A stretch of DNA of 64,000 bases, taken from contig JACJYV010000003.1 of assembly GCA_020635905.1 (NCBI GenBank), forward strand, positions 434,001 to 498,000. Direction: 5' to 3'. Made by a program: the position numbers and the translations under genes. The notes under the pieces were generated by a model. It worked only from the letters and a program-made list of their open reading frames with translations. It was not told the origin of the DNA and did no database searches. Source of the DNA: Bacteroidia bacterium. Its GTDB lineage: Bacteria > Bacteroidota > Bacteroidia > J057 > JADKCL01. This document shows positions 34,093 through 42,680 of the stretch, one piece after another. Every line of letters begins with the position of its first letter. Position 1 is the stretch's first letter.

Positions 34093-34890
34093 ATGGCGCT
34101 TGATACGCAGAATTTTCGTGCAGATGTAATCGAAAGGAGCCGGGAAATTCCGGTGGTGGTGGACTTTTGGGCACCCTGGTGCGGTCCATGTCGTACGCTC
34201 GGGCCGATCATCGAACGGTTGGCTGAAGAGGCGCAGGGCAAATGGGAATTGGTCAAACTCAATACAGACCAGTTCAAAGACATTGCCAATCAATACAAAA
34301 TCAGGTCTATTCCAGCGGTGAAGATCTTTTTTCAGGGACGGGTAATCGCTGAAATGGTGGGCGCCCTGCCTCAGAATCAAATGGGGGAATGGATCAACCA
34401 GCACCTGCCCGATCCACGTAAAATGGAAATGGCCGAGCTGATTCGCCGTTTTGAGGAGAACCCTTTGGAAGTACAACCCGAACTGGAGGCATTCATTGAG
34501 GAACATCCCGACCTGACCGAGCCCCGCCTTTTGCTGGCCAATGCCACGGTGATGCAGCAGCCTGAAGAGGCAGTCAGCTATATTGAAGATATTCTGGAGG
34601 GCAGCAAATACTTCGAACTGGCCGATCGCATCCGCCAGATTGCCCACTTCCTGACCGCAGAATTCACAGAAAACAGCCCGGTGGCGCTCAAGCTGAAAGC
34701 TGCCCGGGAAGCCGCCCTGGTCAACGACCAGGAAGCCACCATTCAATTGCTGATCGAGGCCGTGATGCTCGACAAATCCTACCTGAACGACCTTCCCCGC
34801 AAAACCTGCATCGCCCTGTTTCAAGTCATGGGCACAGACAGCCCGGTCACCCTGAAGTACAGAAGGAGGTTTGATATGGCGCTTTATTAG
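34093..34890 (+). CDS. Thioredoxin with C-terminal TPR-like domain (CnoX/YbbN type)
   Basis: 265 residues. The N-terminal thioredoxin domain (1-110) has the full WCGPC active site (C30, C33) and the cis-Pro segment SIPAVKIFF. The C-terminal domain (about 115-265) is helical with TPR-like pairs, as in CnoX/YbbN, a chaperedoxin that protects proteins from oxidation and hands them to chaperonins. E. coli CnoX lacks the WCGPC motif, whereas this protein should be redox active. No signal peptide, so cytoplasmic. Confidence 0.9.
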   Translation: MALDTQNFRADVIERSREIPVVVDFWAPWCGPCRTLGPIIERLAEEAQGKWELVKLNTDQFKDIANQYKIRSIPAVKIFFQGRVIAEMVGALPQNQMGEWINQHLPDPRKMEMAELIRRFEENPLEVQPELEAFIEEHPDLTEPRLLLANATVMQQPEEAVSYIEDILEGSKYFELADRIRQIAHFLTAEFTENSPVALKLKAAREAALVNDQEATIQLLIEAVMLDKSYLNDLPRKTCIALFQVMGTDSPVTLKYRRRFDMALY

Positions 34891-34982
34891 CCCCGGGCAT
34901 TGAGTTCGGGCTGCGAGGAAAGGAGTAGGCGAGTGAAGAAGTTTTTGGAAGTTGGATGCCACCAGTAGAGCTTTGCAAAGAA

Positions 34983-35010
34983 AACTAAGAACTAAGAACT
35001 AACAAACTAT
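34983..35010. repeat. Short 7-bp-period array (AACTAAG type)
   Basis: Three units AACTAAG, AACTAAG, AACTAAC and a shifted fourth (AAACTAT), between the thioredoxin gene and the Kelch gene. Confidence 0.6.
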
Positions 35011-35069
35011 CTGCCGTTGCCCTTTTCGCTTAAAATGCCTATTTTGAAGCAGAAATAAATCCTGCCTTC

Positions 35070-36254
35070 ATGCGCAATTTGCTGGCCTTTTCCCTCCTGT
35101 TCCTTTCCCTGAGTGCCCTGCGGGCACAGCATTCCCTGCAATTTACCCTGACAGATTCCCTGCCTCAGGGAATTACGGGCATGGCCTACGGCACGGATGG
35201 GCAAGCCATTTACTCCTTTTTTGGAGCGCCCTGGCAAAAAACAGGAATTTACCGCCTGGACCCGCGAAAAGGCAAATGGGAAACCCTGCGGGATGACCTT
35301 CCTGGCCGCTGGAGGCCCAATTTTCATTTTGTAAATGGCACCTGGATTTGTCTGAATGGCATGGATGCATACACGCCAGAATGCGAGGACAGATTGGTCA
35401 CCAGTGTGGAGGTTTTTGATCCTGAATCCCGCTCTTTTACCCATCTGACTGACAATCCCAACCCGGTTTATGGAGCTGGCTCGGCCCTGTGGGAAGGAAA
35501 AATCTATGTGGTGGGCGGTCGCAGAGACTGGCGCAGCCAGGATGAAAGCGGCTGGTCATCAGCCCTTTGGAGATTTGATCCCGTGGATAAATCCTGGACC
35601 CGACTGGTGGACATGCCCGAAGCCAAAGAATGCGAGGCCGCCATTGTGGACGGCATTTTGTACGTGATTGGCGGACAAAATAAGGTGCAATCCAATCGGG
35701 TGGATGCCTATAATATTGCGCAAAACCGCTGGATGACCCTGGGTTTTCTGGGCGAAAACCTGGGTGAATTTGCCCTGACCCAACACGAAGGTTCACTCTA
35801 TCTGGTGGGCAGCCACCAAAACCCGAATTCTCTGTATCGTTTTGATCCCCAACGCATGGATCTGCAGCCGCTGGAAAGCAATCTCAGCGCTCATCGCAAC
35901 GGGGCGGCGGTGGTAATGAACGGGAACCTTTATGCTTTTGGCGGCACAGCCCGCAAGCCATGCGAGTACCTGGCCGAAGGCCAGGTGGCGCCTTTGGGTG
36001 AACAAAAGCCCCCTGTTTTTCTGGTCCAAAATCCTGATTTTGACCTGGAATCAGCCCCCAATTCCTCTGAATTGAAACTGATTGCCAATATTTCAGGAGA
36101 TTTCTCCCTCTCCAACCTACGTGGCGAACTGATCTTCCGCACGGAAGTCAATGGCGATGAACCCATTCGCCTGCCCAATCTCAGCAATGGGAAATACATT
36201 GCCAGCCTCAAAAATGCCCAGAATGGTGAAGTGAGGAAGGTGGTTTCGTTATAG
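35070..36254 (+). CDS. Secreted Kelch-repeat protein
   Basis: 394 residues with a signal peptide (MRNLLAFSLLFLSLSALRAQ). Residues about 30-310 contain six Kelch motifs, seen as repeated GKIYVVGG, GILYVIGGQ, GSLYLVGS and GNLYAFGG strands and W-x-x-L closures, so a beta-propeller is expected. The last 70 residues (IANISGDFSLSNLRGELIF ... GKYIASLKN) resemble a degenerate T9SS sorting tail. Function unknown; propellers of this type bind sugars or proteins at the surface. A 7-bp array with inverted halves follows the stop after six bases and may act as its terminator. Confidence 0.85.
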   Translation: MRNLLAFSLLFLSLSALRAQHSLQFTLTDSLPQGITGMAYGTDGQAIYSFFGAPWQKTGIYRLDPRKGKWETLRDDLPGRWRPNFHFVNGTWICLNGMDAYTPECEDRLVTSVEVFDPESRSFTHLTDNPNPVYGAGSALWEGKIYVVGGRRDWRSQDESGWSSALWRFDPVDKSWTRLVDMPEAKECEAAIVDGILYVIGGQNKVQSNRVDAYNIAQNRWMTLGFLGENLGEFALTQHEGSLYLVGSHQNPNSLYRFDPQRMDLQPLESNLSAHRNGAAVVMNGNLYAFGGTARKPCEYLAEGQVAPLGEQKPPVFLVQNPDFDLESAPNSSELKLIANISGDFSLSNLRGELIFRTEVNGDEPIRLPNLSNGKYIASLKNAQNGEVRKVVSL

Positions 36255-36260
36255 TTTGAT

Positions 36261-36330
36261 AGTTGTAAGTTGTGAGTTGTAAGTTCAGAACTTAGAACTT
36301 ATAACTATAAACTCTGAACTAAAAACTTAA
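36261..36330. repeat. Inverted 7-bp-period array
   Basis: Ten uninterrupted 7-bp units. Four are of AGTT type (AGTTGTA, AGTTGTG, AGTTGTA, AGTTCAG) and six of AACT type (AACTTAG, AACTTAT, AACTATA, AACTCTG, AACTAAA, AACTTAA). The centre TAAGTTCAGAACTTA is a perfect dyad and the outer AGTT/AACT cores stay in register, so one strand can fold into a long, regularly bulged hairpin. Confidence 0.85.
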
Positions 36331-36469
36331 ATTTAGACGACCGCTTATTAACTCAGGGGTACCACTCATGTCTCTACGGGTACCACTCGTAAACTGGTCC
36401 TTTACAAACCTTGTTTCGTGACTTTTATTTGTCCCGTTATTCTTTGTTCAATTAAAAGTTACAAAAACC

Positions 36470-37030
36470 ATGTACAAGCAATTTATTATCATCCTTATTT
36501 TTTCCTTCACCTTCCAGACAAACCTGTTTGCTCATCCCCTCGCAGGCGACACCCTAAAAACCACGGGAGGCTGGACTTTTCTGGCAAAAATCGAGCAGGA
36601 GCTCACCTGCAACCATTCCAACGACGGGGTGATCCGTATTAGCGGGGTGCCGGGCTTTTCCAGGGCACAATACTCTCTGGATGGAGAATACTGGCAAAAT
36701 TCACCCGTTTTCAAATCCCTCCCGGCCGGAATTTACCAACCCAGGGTGCTGTTTGAAGACGGAAACCTCACCAAACTGGCCAAAATTGAGATCAAATCCC
36801 CCACCCCGTTACAACTGGAAACCGCGGTAATGGAGGACACGCTCAACTGGGGCTACCTTTTGCAGGTCAGCGCAGAAGGAGGAACAGGGGAAATCTGGTT
36901 TGCCGTGGATGGAAAGCAAGCCTCTCCCGAAAGTTTGTTTGAAATTTCAAAAGAAGGAAAGCACATCATTCTGGCCGAGGACGAAGCGGGTTGTTTTGTG
37001 AAGGAAGAAGTGTGGATTGGAGCAGATTGA
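36470..37030 (+). CDS. Small secreted Ig-like protein, function unknown
   Basis: 186 residues with a signal peptide (MYKQFIIILIFSFTFQTNLF). The mature part is two probable beta-sandwich repeats. The first (about 40-110) has the SprB-like pattern CNHSNDGVIRISGVPGF ... LPAGIYQPRVLFEDG. The second (about 113-186) runs from PTPLQLETAVMEDTL to the Cys near the end. No T9SS tail is visible, so it may stay in the periplasm or pair with a surface protein. Convergent with the anti-sigma-like gene, 15 bases apart. Confidence 0.7.
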   Translation: MYKQFIIILIFSFTFQTNLFAHPLAGDTLKTTGGWTFLAKIEQELTCNHSNDGVIRISGVPGFSRAQYSLDGEYWQNSPVFKSLPAGIYQPRVLFEDGNLTKLAKIEIKSPTPLQLETAVMEDTLNWGYLLQVSAEGGTGEIWFAVDGKQASPESLFEISKEGKHIILAEDEAGCFVKEEVWIGAD

Positions 37031-37045
37031 AAGGTCCATTGCAGG

Positions 37046-37804
37046 TCAGAGAGATTTGAGGATCTCTTTGGCCTGGCGGGCGTATTTTCCTTCTCCTTTT
37101 GAAAGCTCCAAAAACACCTCCCGAGCTTCTTTTTCGCGGTTTTGCTGCAAAAGCGAAAGCCCTTTGTACCAACGGGCCGGGTCGCGGAACGGATTCTCCT
37201 TTTCAGAAATCACCTTCGCCAGCAAGGGATCAGCCTTCAGAGGTTTATTGAGGCCAATGTAACACATGGCCATATAAAATCTGGTGCGGGTGTCAGAAGA
37301 GGAATCAGCCAAAGCAGATTCAAATCCTGTCAGGGCCTTTTGATAATTTTTGGCTGAGTAGGCATCAAATGCAACCTGAAGCAGGGAATCGCGGGAAACA
37401 TTGCTTCTCAGGGTAAAATAAGAAGGATAAGGCTCGAAATTCTGGGCAAAAATTTCCTGATTGGTGAGTTGCGGGTCCTGCAGTGATTGAAAAAGGAAAT
37501 ATCCACCCACAACGACCAGCAAAGCCACGGCAGCCGCCATGGCATACCGTCCCCAGGAAGGACGAAGCACGGGAGTTTCAGCGGCAGATTTTCCAAATCG
37601 CTCGTTGTCCACCTGTTTCAGGGTTGCAGCCAGCTTTTGGGCGCCTTCGTCGGCCAGGCTGCGCTCCAGGTGATGGTGCAGCGCCAGCAATTCCCTCAGT
37701 TTGGGATTGGATGCAAGTTCCCGTTCAAAGGCCGCGCGGGATTCTGCATCCATTTTCCCGCCAAGGTAAGCTTCGATTTTTTCGTACGTTTCCTGGTTAT
37801 CCAT
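37046..37804 (-). CDS. Membrane anti-sigma-like protein with periplasmic TPR domain
   Basis: Start taken at the ATG at 37804 (the longer frame starts at TTG). 252 residues. The N-terminal 70 residues (YLGGKMDAESRAAFERELAS ...) resemble cytoplasmic anti-sigma domains encoded next to ECF factors. A single membrane span lies at about 86-106, with Arg before it, so N-in/C-out. Residues about 135-250 form TPR-like helical pairs in the periplasm. It begins seven bases after the ECF sigma gene stop and is surely co-transcribed. Likely role: hold the sigma factor at the membrane and release it on an envelope signal. No zinc-binding anti-sigma motif is obvious. Confidence 0.7.
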   Translation of the reverse strand: MDNQETYEKIEAYLGGKMDAESRAAFERELASNPKLRELLALHHHLERSLADEGAQKLAATLKQVDNERFGKSAAETPVLRPSWGRYAMAAAVALLVVVGGYFLFQSLQDPQLTNQEIFAQNFEPYPSYFTLRSNVSRDSLLQVAFDAYSAKNYQKALTGFESALADSSSDTRTRFYMAMCYIGLNKPLKADPLLAKVISEKENPFRDPARWYKGLSLLQQNREKEAREVFLELSKGEGKYARQAKEILKSL

Positions 37805-37811
37805 AATCAAA

Positions 37812-38387
37812 TCACTTGAACGCCAGTTCCTTGTAAGACGGATCTTGCTGAATCAATTCGGTCAGGCGTTTTTTACATTCAAATTTGCGTTTCCGCACAA
37901 ATTGTTCTGAAGCCAGTCCCATTGCTTCCTGCACCTCCAGGGATGACATCCCTTTAAAAAATAAGGCCAGCATTTCCCGGCAACGTTCGCCCAACTCCAA
38001 AAACTTTCTTTTGAAAAGTTCATATTGCTGGTTTTCGTTGGCGGCCTCCATGAGACTTTCTTCTTCATTGGATACCAGATCTTCACTCAATGTTACCCCC
38101 TCCTGTGGCTTTTTCCTTAACTTTTTGAACCAAAGGTTACGGCAAACTGCATACAGGTAAGTATAAAGTGAACTGGAGAGGACAAAATCCCCTTTTTGGG
38201 CCCGCTGATACAGAGCCATGACCGCTTCCTGAAAAATGTCGCGGGCGTCGTCTTCATCCCCTGAATTGGCCTGAATAAAGGCGGAAATGCGGGGAAAATA
38301 ATTGTCGTAAAGGGTATTAACGGCCTTATGCTCGCCCCTGAGGGCAGCATCAATCAGTTGTTGGTCTGAATCGTGGCGGTCGGCCAT
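37812..38387 (-). CDS. ECF-type RNA polymerase sigma factor
   Basis: The ATG at 38387 gives 191 residues; the frame continues 33 codons upstream but that part is not sigma-like. Region 2 (about 24-95) includes DARDIFQEAVMALYQR (core and -10 binding), and region 4 (about 125-182) has LGERCREMLALFFKGMSSLE with the HTH following. It is the first gene of a leftward pair with the anti-sigma-like membrane protein and is divergent from the small protein/CHAT pair, sharing a 181-bp promoter region. Auto-regulation and control of the divergent genes are plausible inferences. Confidence 0.92.
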   Translation of the reverse strand: MADRHDSDQQLIDAALRGEHKAVNTLYDNYFPRISAFIQANSGDEDDARDIFQEAVMALYQRAQKGDFVLSSSLYTYLYAVCRNLWFKKLRKKPQEGVTLSEDLVSNEEESLMEAANENQQYELFKRKFLELGERCREMLALFFKGMSSLEVQEAMGLASEQFVRKRKFECKKRLTELIQQDPSYKELAFK

Positions 38388-38568
38388 ACTTCGAAAGTTG
38401 AATAAATCAGACGAAAAATAGGAATTTTTTCCGGGTTGAGGCAAAAATGAGCCCATTTGCTGAATTGAAACGAGGAATGGGGGCAATTTCAGGTTGCCTT
38501 TTTGGGCGCTTTCGTTAAAAATGCTAATTTTCTTTATTGATAACAGAAATCACTTAACCCAAAAAACT

Positions 38569-39030
38569 ATGTCAGACAAAAAGTACAAAGTAAAAATTGT
38601 CAAAGTGGCAATTGGAGATCCACTGGTCGCATTTGCTTATTATTTTGAATCCGCGGAGGGAAATTTTACTGACCCAACCGTCCATCCCATTACTGAAATC
38701 GACCTGCGCATCAACATTTCGGGAGGGGGAATGAATTCGGGAATCGGTCACATCAATATCAATAAAATCTCTACACTCGAACAGGGCAATTGCATGATGC
38801 CTTTTGATGATTCGGGCTACGCAAACGATATCAGTTATACGACTTCCGTGGTGTTTGATGCCACAGGTTGTGATTTCGAATTTGACATGCCTGCCCCCTG
38901 GAATATGCCGGATGGATGGGTTTTCACGGATAATGGAGACAGTTCCTTCTCCATTGATATGACCTCAGGGTTCAATAACGCTGAACTCGAAACTGCCCTG
39001 AGAGACGCTGGTTGGTTAGGCACGAATTAA
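38569..39030 (+). CDS. Small acidic protein of unknown function upstream of the CHAT protease
   Basis: Start at the ATG at 38569 (the longer frame begins in the sigma-gene leader). 153 residues, acidic, no signal peptide and no membrane segment. Predicted mostly beta, with NISGGGMNSGIGHININKIS and a Cys near the middle and another near GCDFEFDMP. No family recognised. It is 59 bases upstream of the probable TTG start of the TPR-CHAT gene and almost certainly co-transcribed. It could be a substrate, regulator or partner of the protease system, but a cytoplasmic location would keep it apart from a periplasmic CHAT domain. Confidence 0.65.
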   Translation: MSDKKYKVKIVKVAIGDPLVAFAYYFESAEGNFTDPTVHPITEIDLRINISGGGMNSGIGHININKISTLEQGNCMMPFDDSGYANDISYTTSVVFDATGCDFEFDMPAPWNMPDGWVFTDNGDSSFSIDMTSGFNNAELETALRDAGWLGTN

Positions 39031-39089
39031 TTTATCCATCCTACCTGATAAGTAATTCCCCAAATACGAAACAACTTCTGTCCACCTTT

Positions 39090-41915
39090 TTGAAGAGAGT
39101 GGCAGTGGTTGTTTTGTTGGGGGGAATCATTTTGGTTGCAAATGCCCAGGCTCAAACAGACGAGGAAATTTACCAAAGTGCAGTCGAATTGGAGGAGGCA
39201 GGTTTTCCAGACAGTGCAGCCCCGCTCTATTTAAAGGCCGGGGAAGAATTTTTCAAAAACCAGGACTGGGAAAACGCCCTTCGTTCCTTCACGGATTGCA
39301 GTTATTGTCATTACCAATTGGGGGACCTTTTTCCAGCTGAAAAGCCTCTGGAAATATGCCTGAATATAATTGACGATCATTTTCAGGGTAACCATGAGCT
39401 TGCACCTGTGGTTTATGCCCTTCTGACTGCAACCAAAGAAGGTCTCGGAAAATATGGCGAGGCCCTGACTTATGGCTTGAAGGCTTTGGAGCTTGAAAAA
39501 CAAAGTCCAGAGCCCGATTTTGAAAGCATCGCTGATAATTATAATAATCTGGGGGCAATTTGTGTCAGCAAAGCGGATTATGATCAGGCCATTGAGTACT
39601 TTCAGGAGAGTATCAGAATTGACAAGGAAAATAATCTTGAAGTTGAATTACCCTCCACCCAAAACAACCTCGGGCAGGCCTACTACCGCAAATTAAATTA
39701 CAAACTGGCCATTGAGGAATTCCAGAAATCTCTCCTTTGGCAACGTCAAAATGCGGGTGAAAAAGCCACCTACGTCAAAACCCTCAATAACCTGGCCATT
39801 GTGTGGACGGACAGCGGCGAATATGAAATGGCGCTTAAAATTCTGGAGGAATCCCTTCAAATTTCTGAAAAGGATGCCGCAGGCAGGCTTTACACCCTGG
39901 GAAATCTGGGCTACACCCACCTCAGGAGCGGAAATTTTGAAAAAGCCCGCTTCTACCTGAACCAATCGTTGGCTTTGTGCCTGAAAAAATTTGGCAAAGT
40001 GCATCCTGAAACGGGGAAAATTGAATTGCACCTGGGCGAAGCCTTTCTCAAAGAGTCCCAAAGGGACTCGGCTTTACAGCATTTCTGCCTGGGCCTGCAA
40101 GCCATAACTGGCACAGAAACAGCCACTTGTGGCGACCAGCTACCTGATATTGGCCGGGCCAGTGACCGCCGCATTCTCTTTCGCCTGCTGGCAGGCTCAG
40201 GCCGGGCATTGCAGGAAACCAACCCTGAAATGGCACTGGAATATTTTTACCTGGCTGCCCGGGAAATCAAAGGCATCCGTTCCACTTTCTTTGCTGAAGA
40301 GTCCAAGCAATTCATTCTGGAACATTATTACCCCATTTTTGAGGAAGGGATTAATCTGGCCCGCCAGCAAATGGAACGGGGCGACAAAAAACGGGCGCCT
40401 CAAATCGCCCTTGGAATTGCAGACATGAGCAAATCTGTGCGTCTGCTCGAATCCCTGAACGAGGCGGCTCTCAAGGAGGAATTGAAGGTTCCCATGGGTC
40501 TGCTGCAGCAGGAAAGAGAACTGGAACAGGAGCTTGAAATACTGGCCAAGCTGGAATACCAGGCTCAAAACAAGGGTGTTTTGTCCCGCAGGGAAGAGCT
40601 GGCCAGCCGGGCAGCTGAGACCAAAAACAAGCTCATTTCCCTGGAAATGAGCATTTCCAGGAATTATCCCTTTCTGAAAGTAATGGAAGAAGATTCCCGT
40701 CAGGAATCTCAAATCCCCGCCGAAATAAATCTTCCCGGCAACACGGCCCTGCTCGAATATTTCTGGGGCAATAACAGCCTCAACCTGATCAAAATCAGTC
40801 AGGAAAAAGGCGTGGAAATGTTTAATCTGAATTTCCCCGACGACCTGGGTGTCAGAATCAGGAAATTCCGAACCCTGATCTCAGATTTTGATACCTATTT
40901 TGCCCATCCTGCTGAAATCCGCAAGCAGATTATCCAGGAAGGCGTTTACTTGTACCAGATTTTAATGGCGCCCGCCTTTGAAAATGCTGTTCCCGAAAAC
41001 CTCATTTTGGTACCTGACGGGCCGATTTTGCAATTTCCATTTGAAGCTTTGCTTACCCAACCCCAGATTGACCCATCCACAGGTTTCCCCGACCTTCCCT
41101 GGCTGGTCAGGTCCGTCAACATTTCCTATTCGCTGAATTCAGGTGAGGTTTTTACTGAAAAACAGGATTTACCCCGCTCCCAAAGTCCCACTTTCACTGC
41201 TTTTGCTCCCCATGTTTTGGGCCCGGACCAGGGCAGGATCGTGCCTGGGGCCGCCCTGCCGGCAGCCGAACAGGAAATCCTTGCTTTGGGCAGACAATAT
41301 GAGGGTAATATTTACTTTGGAAAAACGGCCACAAAAATCAATTTCCTGGGTCTCTCCACCCAATCCATGATTTTGCACCTGAGTACCCATGGGGTGCTGG
41401 ACCCCAATAATGGCATGTGGTCATACCTGCAGTTTGCCCAGGAGTCTGAGGCAGATGAAGGGAAATTATTTGCCTACGAGGTCCAAAATACCCATCCTGG
41501 TTCACGGCTGGCTGTTTTGAGTGCATGTGAAACAGGTGCAGGAAATATTTTGCGGGGAGAAGGAGTCATGAGTATGGCGCGGGGATTTTTCCAGGCAGGC
41601 GTGCCTGCCGTGGTGATGAGCCTTTGGAAGGTGGAAGACCTGGCCACGGCAGACCTGATGGCGGGTTTTTACAAACACCTGGCTGCAGGCGACCCCACGG
41701 ACCTGGCTTTGGCCCGTTCACAACGGGAGTTTCTGGCTGCCTCAGATGAAATATCTGCTTTTCCCGGGTTTTGGGCTGGATTTGTAATGGTGGGACAACC
41801 TCAGATTTTGCCCGCTGGCTCTGGCTTTCAGGTCTGGCAAATGGTCCTGACTCTCCTGGTTTTGGGAGGACTGATTTTGGGATGGTGGCGCTGGCGCCGC
41901 AAAAGAAAAAATTAA
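39090..41915 (+). CDS. Periplasmic TPR-CHAT protease with C-terminal membrane anchor
   Basis: The only start that gives a proper signal peptide is TTG at 39090 (MKRVAVVVLLGGIILVANAQ); no ATG occurs near it. The 941-residue protein has about seven TPRs (residues 25-330), a helical linker with coiled coil (430-540) and a CHAT domain (about 600-905). The caspase-like dyad is intact: H767 in LHLSTHG and C813 in LSACETG. A C-terminal span (MVLTLLVLGGLILGWW) with a basic RRKRK tail anchors it with the CHAT domain in the periplasm. CHAT proteins are cysteine peptidases, for example separase relatives and TPR-CHAT of gasdermin or type III-E CRISPR systems. Its substrate is unknown. The membrane TPR partner of the divergent sigma gene is a candidate. 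Confidence 0.92.
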   Translation: MKRVAVVVLLGGIILVANAQAQTDEEIYQSAVELEEAGFPDSAAPLYLKAGEEFFKNQDWENALRSFTDCSYCHYQLGDLFPAEKPLEICLNIIDDHFQGNHELAPVVYALLTATKEGLGKYGEALTYGLKALELEKQSPEPDFESIADNYNNLGAICVSKADYDQAIEYFQESIRIDKENNLEVELPSTQNNLGQAYYRKLNYKLAIEEFQKSLLWQRQNAGEKATYVKTLNNLAIVWTDSGEYEMALKILEESLQISEKDAAGRLYTLGNLGYTHLRSGNFEKARFYLNQSLALCLKKFGKVHPETGKIELHLGEAFLKESQRDSALQHFCLGLQAITGTETATCGDQLPDIGRASDRRILFRLLAGSGRALQETNPEMALEYFYLAAREIKGIRSTFFAEESKQFILEHYYPIFEEGINLARQQMERGDKKRAPQIALGIADMSKSVRLLESLNEAALKEELKVPMGLLQQERELEQELEILAKLEYQAQNKGVLSRREELASRAAETKNKLISLEMSISRNYPFLKVMEEDSRQESQIPAEINLPGNTALLEYFWGNNSLNLIKISQEKGVEMFNLNFPDDLGVRIRKFRTLISDFDTYFAHPAEIRKQIIQEGVYLYQILMAPAFENAVPENLILVPDGPILQFPFEALLTQPQIDPSTGFPDLPWLVRSVNISYSLNSGEVFTEKQDLPRSQSPTFTAFAPHVLGPDQGRIVPGAALPAAEQEILALGRQYEGNIYFGKTATKINFLGLSTQSMILHLSTHGVLDPNNGMWSYLQFAQESEADEGKLFAYEVQNTHPGSRLAVLSACETGAGNILRGEGVMSMARGFFQAGVPAVVMSLWKVEDLATADLMAGFYKHLAAGDPTDLALARSQREFLAASDEISAFPGFWAGFVMVGQPQILPAGSGFQVWQMVLTLLVLGGLILGWWRWRRKRKN

Positions 41916-41943
41916 AAACCCCCGGATTTTGTCCGGGGGTTTC
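41915..41943 (+). terminator. Terminator of the CHAT operon (probably bidirectional)
   Basis: AAAACCCCCGGA / TCCGGGGGTTT with a short loop directly after the CHAT stop codon. The A-run before it would serve the converging Hsp20 gene. Confidence 0.85.
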
Positions 41944-41973
41944 ACAATTAACCTCGCCTTATCCACTTCACTT

Positions 41974-42417
41974 TTAATTGATCTGAATTTCTCTGACCGC
42001 TTTGGTGATCACCTCTTCCTTCTTGGGCACAATAATGTGCAGGATGCCGTCCTCATACTTACCTTCGATTTTGTCAAAATCCACGGTCTTTTCGGGCAGG
42101 CGGAAAGAGCGTTTGAAGGAAGTAAAATTGAATTCCTTGCGGGTGTAAAAGTCTTTGCTTTCCTCGGTGGTGGTTTCCTTTTCCGTGGAAAGGGTCAGGG
42201 TTCCGTTTTCGACCGACACCTTGAAATCTTCTTTCTTCAGGCCGGGTGCAGCCACTTCCAGGTCGAAGGAAGTTTCCGTTTCCGTGATGTTCACGGCGGG
42301 CATTTTTGTACCCAGGGAAACTGCATTCAGGCCCTGATTGAGCTCAGTCCAGTCGCGCTTGAAGAAGTCATCAAAGATGGAAAAAAGGTCGTCGTTGCGT
42401 TTGATAAGATTTGCCAT
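41974..42417 (-). CDS. Hsp20/alpha-crystallin small heat-shock protein
   Basis: 147 residues. The alpha-crystallin domain spans about 35-140, with MPAVNITETETSFDLEVAAP, VSVENGTLTLS, FKRSFRLPEKTVDFDKIEG and YEDGILHIIVPK motifs; the end (AVREIQIN) supplies the IxI-type tail used for oligomer assembly. ATP-independent holdase binding unfolded proteins in the cytoplasm. Single gene, convergent with the CHAT gene across a shared terminator. No CIRCE or other heat-shock operator was seen upstream. Confidence 0.93.
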   Translation of the reverse strand: MANLIKRNDDLFSIFDDFFKRDWTELNQGLNAVSLGTKMPAVNITETETSFDLEVAAPGLKKEDFKVSVENGTLTLSTEKETTTEESKDFYTRKEFNFTSFKRSFRLPEKTVDFDKIEGKYEDGILHIIVPKKEEVITKAVREIQIN

Positions 42418-42612
42418 ATTTCTTTAAATATTTTTGGTGAATTAATTTCCTCTCTCCTTTCAACTCCTGTACCAATTGCCTTTTCTTGCCGAATTGACCA
42501 CAAAATCTGCCAGATTGACAATTCAACCTGCCCTTTTGGCAAAATTCTCCTCAAACAAGCCAACCTTCTGCATCAAACTCCCTTGCTTTGTGAATAAAAA
42601 TGTAGGTCGAAG

Positions 42613-42644
42613 TTTGTTCCAATTAAAGTAAAACCCTTAGTTTG
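42613..42644 (+). promoter_or_regulatory. Candidate Bacteroidota promoter
   Basis: TTTG at 42613-42616, a 20-base spacer, and TTAGTTTG at 42637-42644 fit the sigma-ABfr pattern TTTG-N19-TAnnTTTG with one mismatch. It lies 36 bases before the arylsulfotransferase-like start codon. Confidence 0.5.
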
Positions 42645-42680
42645 CAGCCCGTTAGGCTATTATTGGTAAAAGATTACACC

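Noticed and set aside
33970..34962. 330-codon leftward open frame over the thioredoxin-TPR gene
   Set aside because: Antisense to a protein with a perfect WCGPC active site; no own features.
39090..41915. Type III-E CRISPR TPR-CHAT (Craspase) component
   Set aside because: The protein has a signal peptide and C-terminal membrane anchor, and no Cas7-11 or CRISPR array is present.
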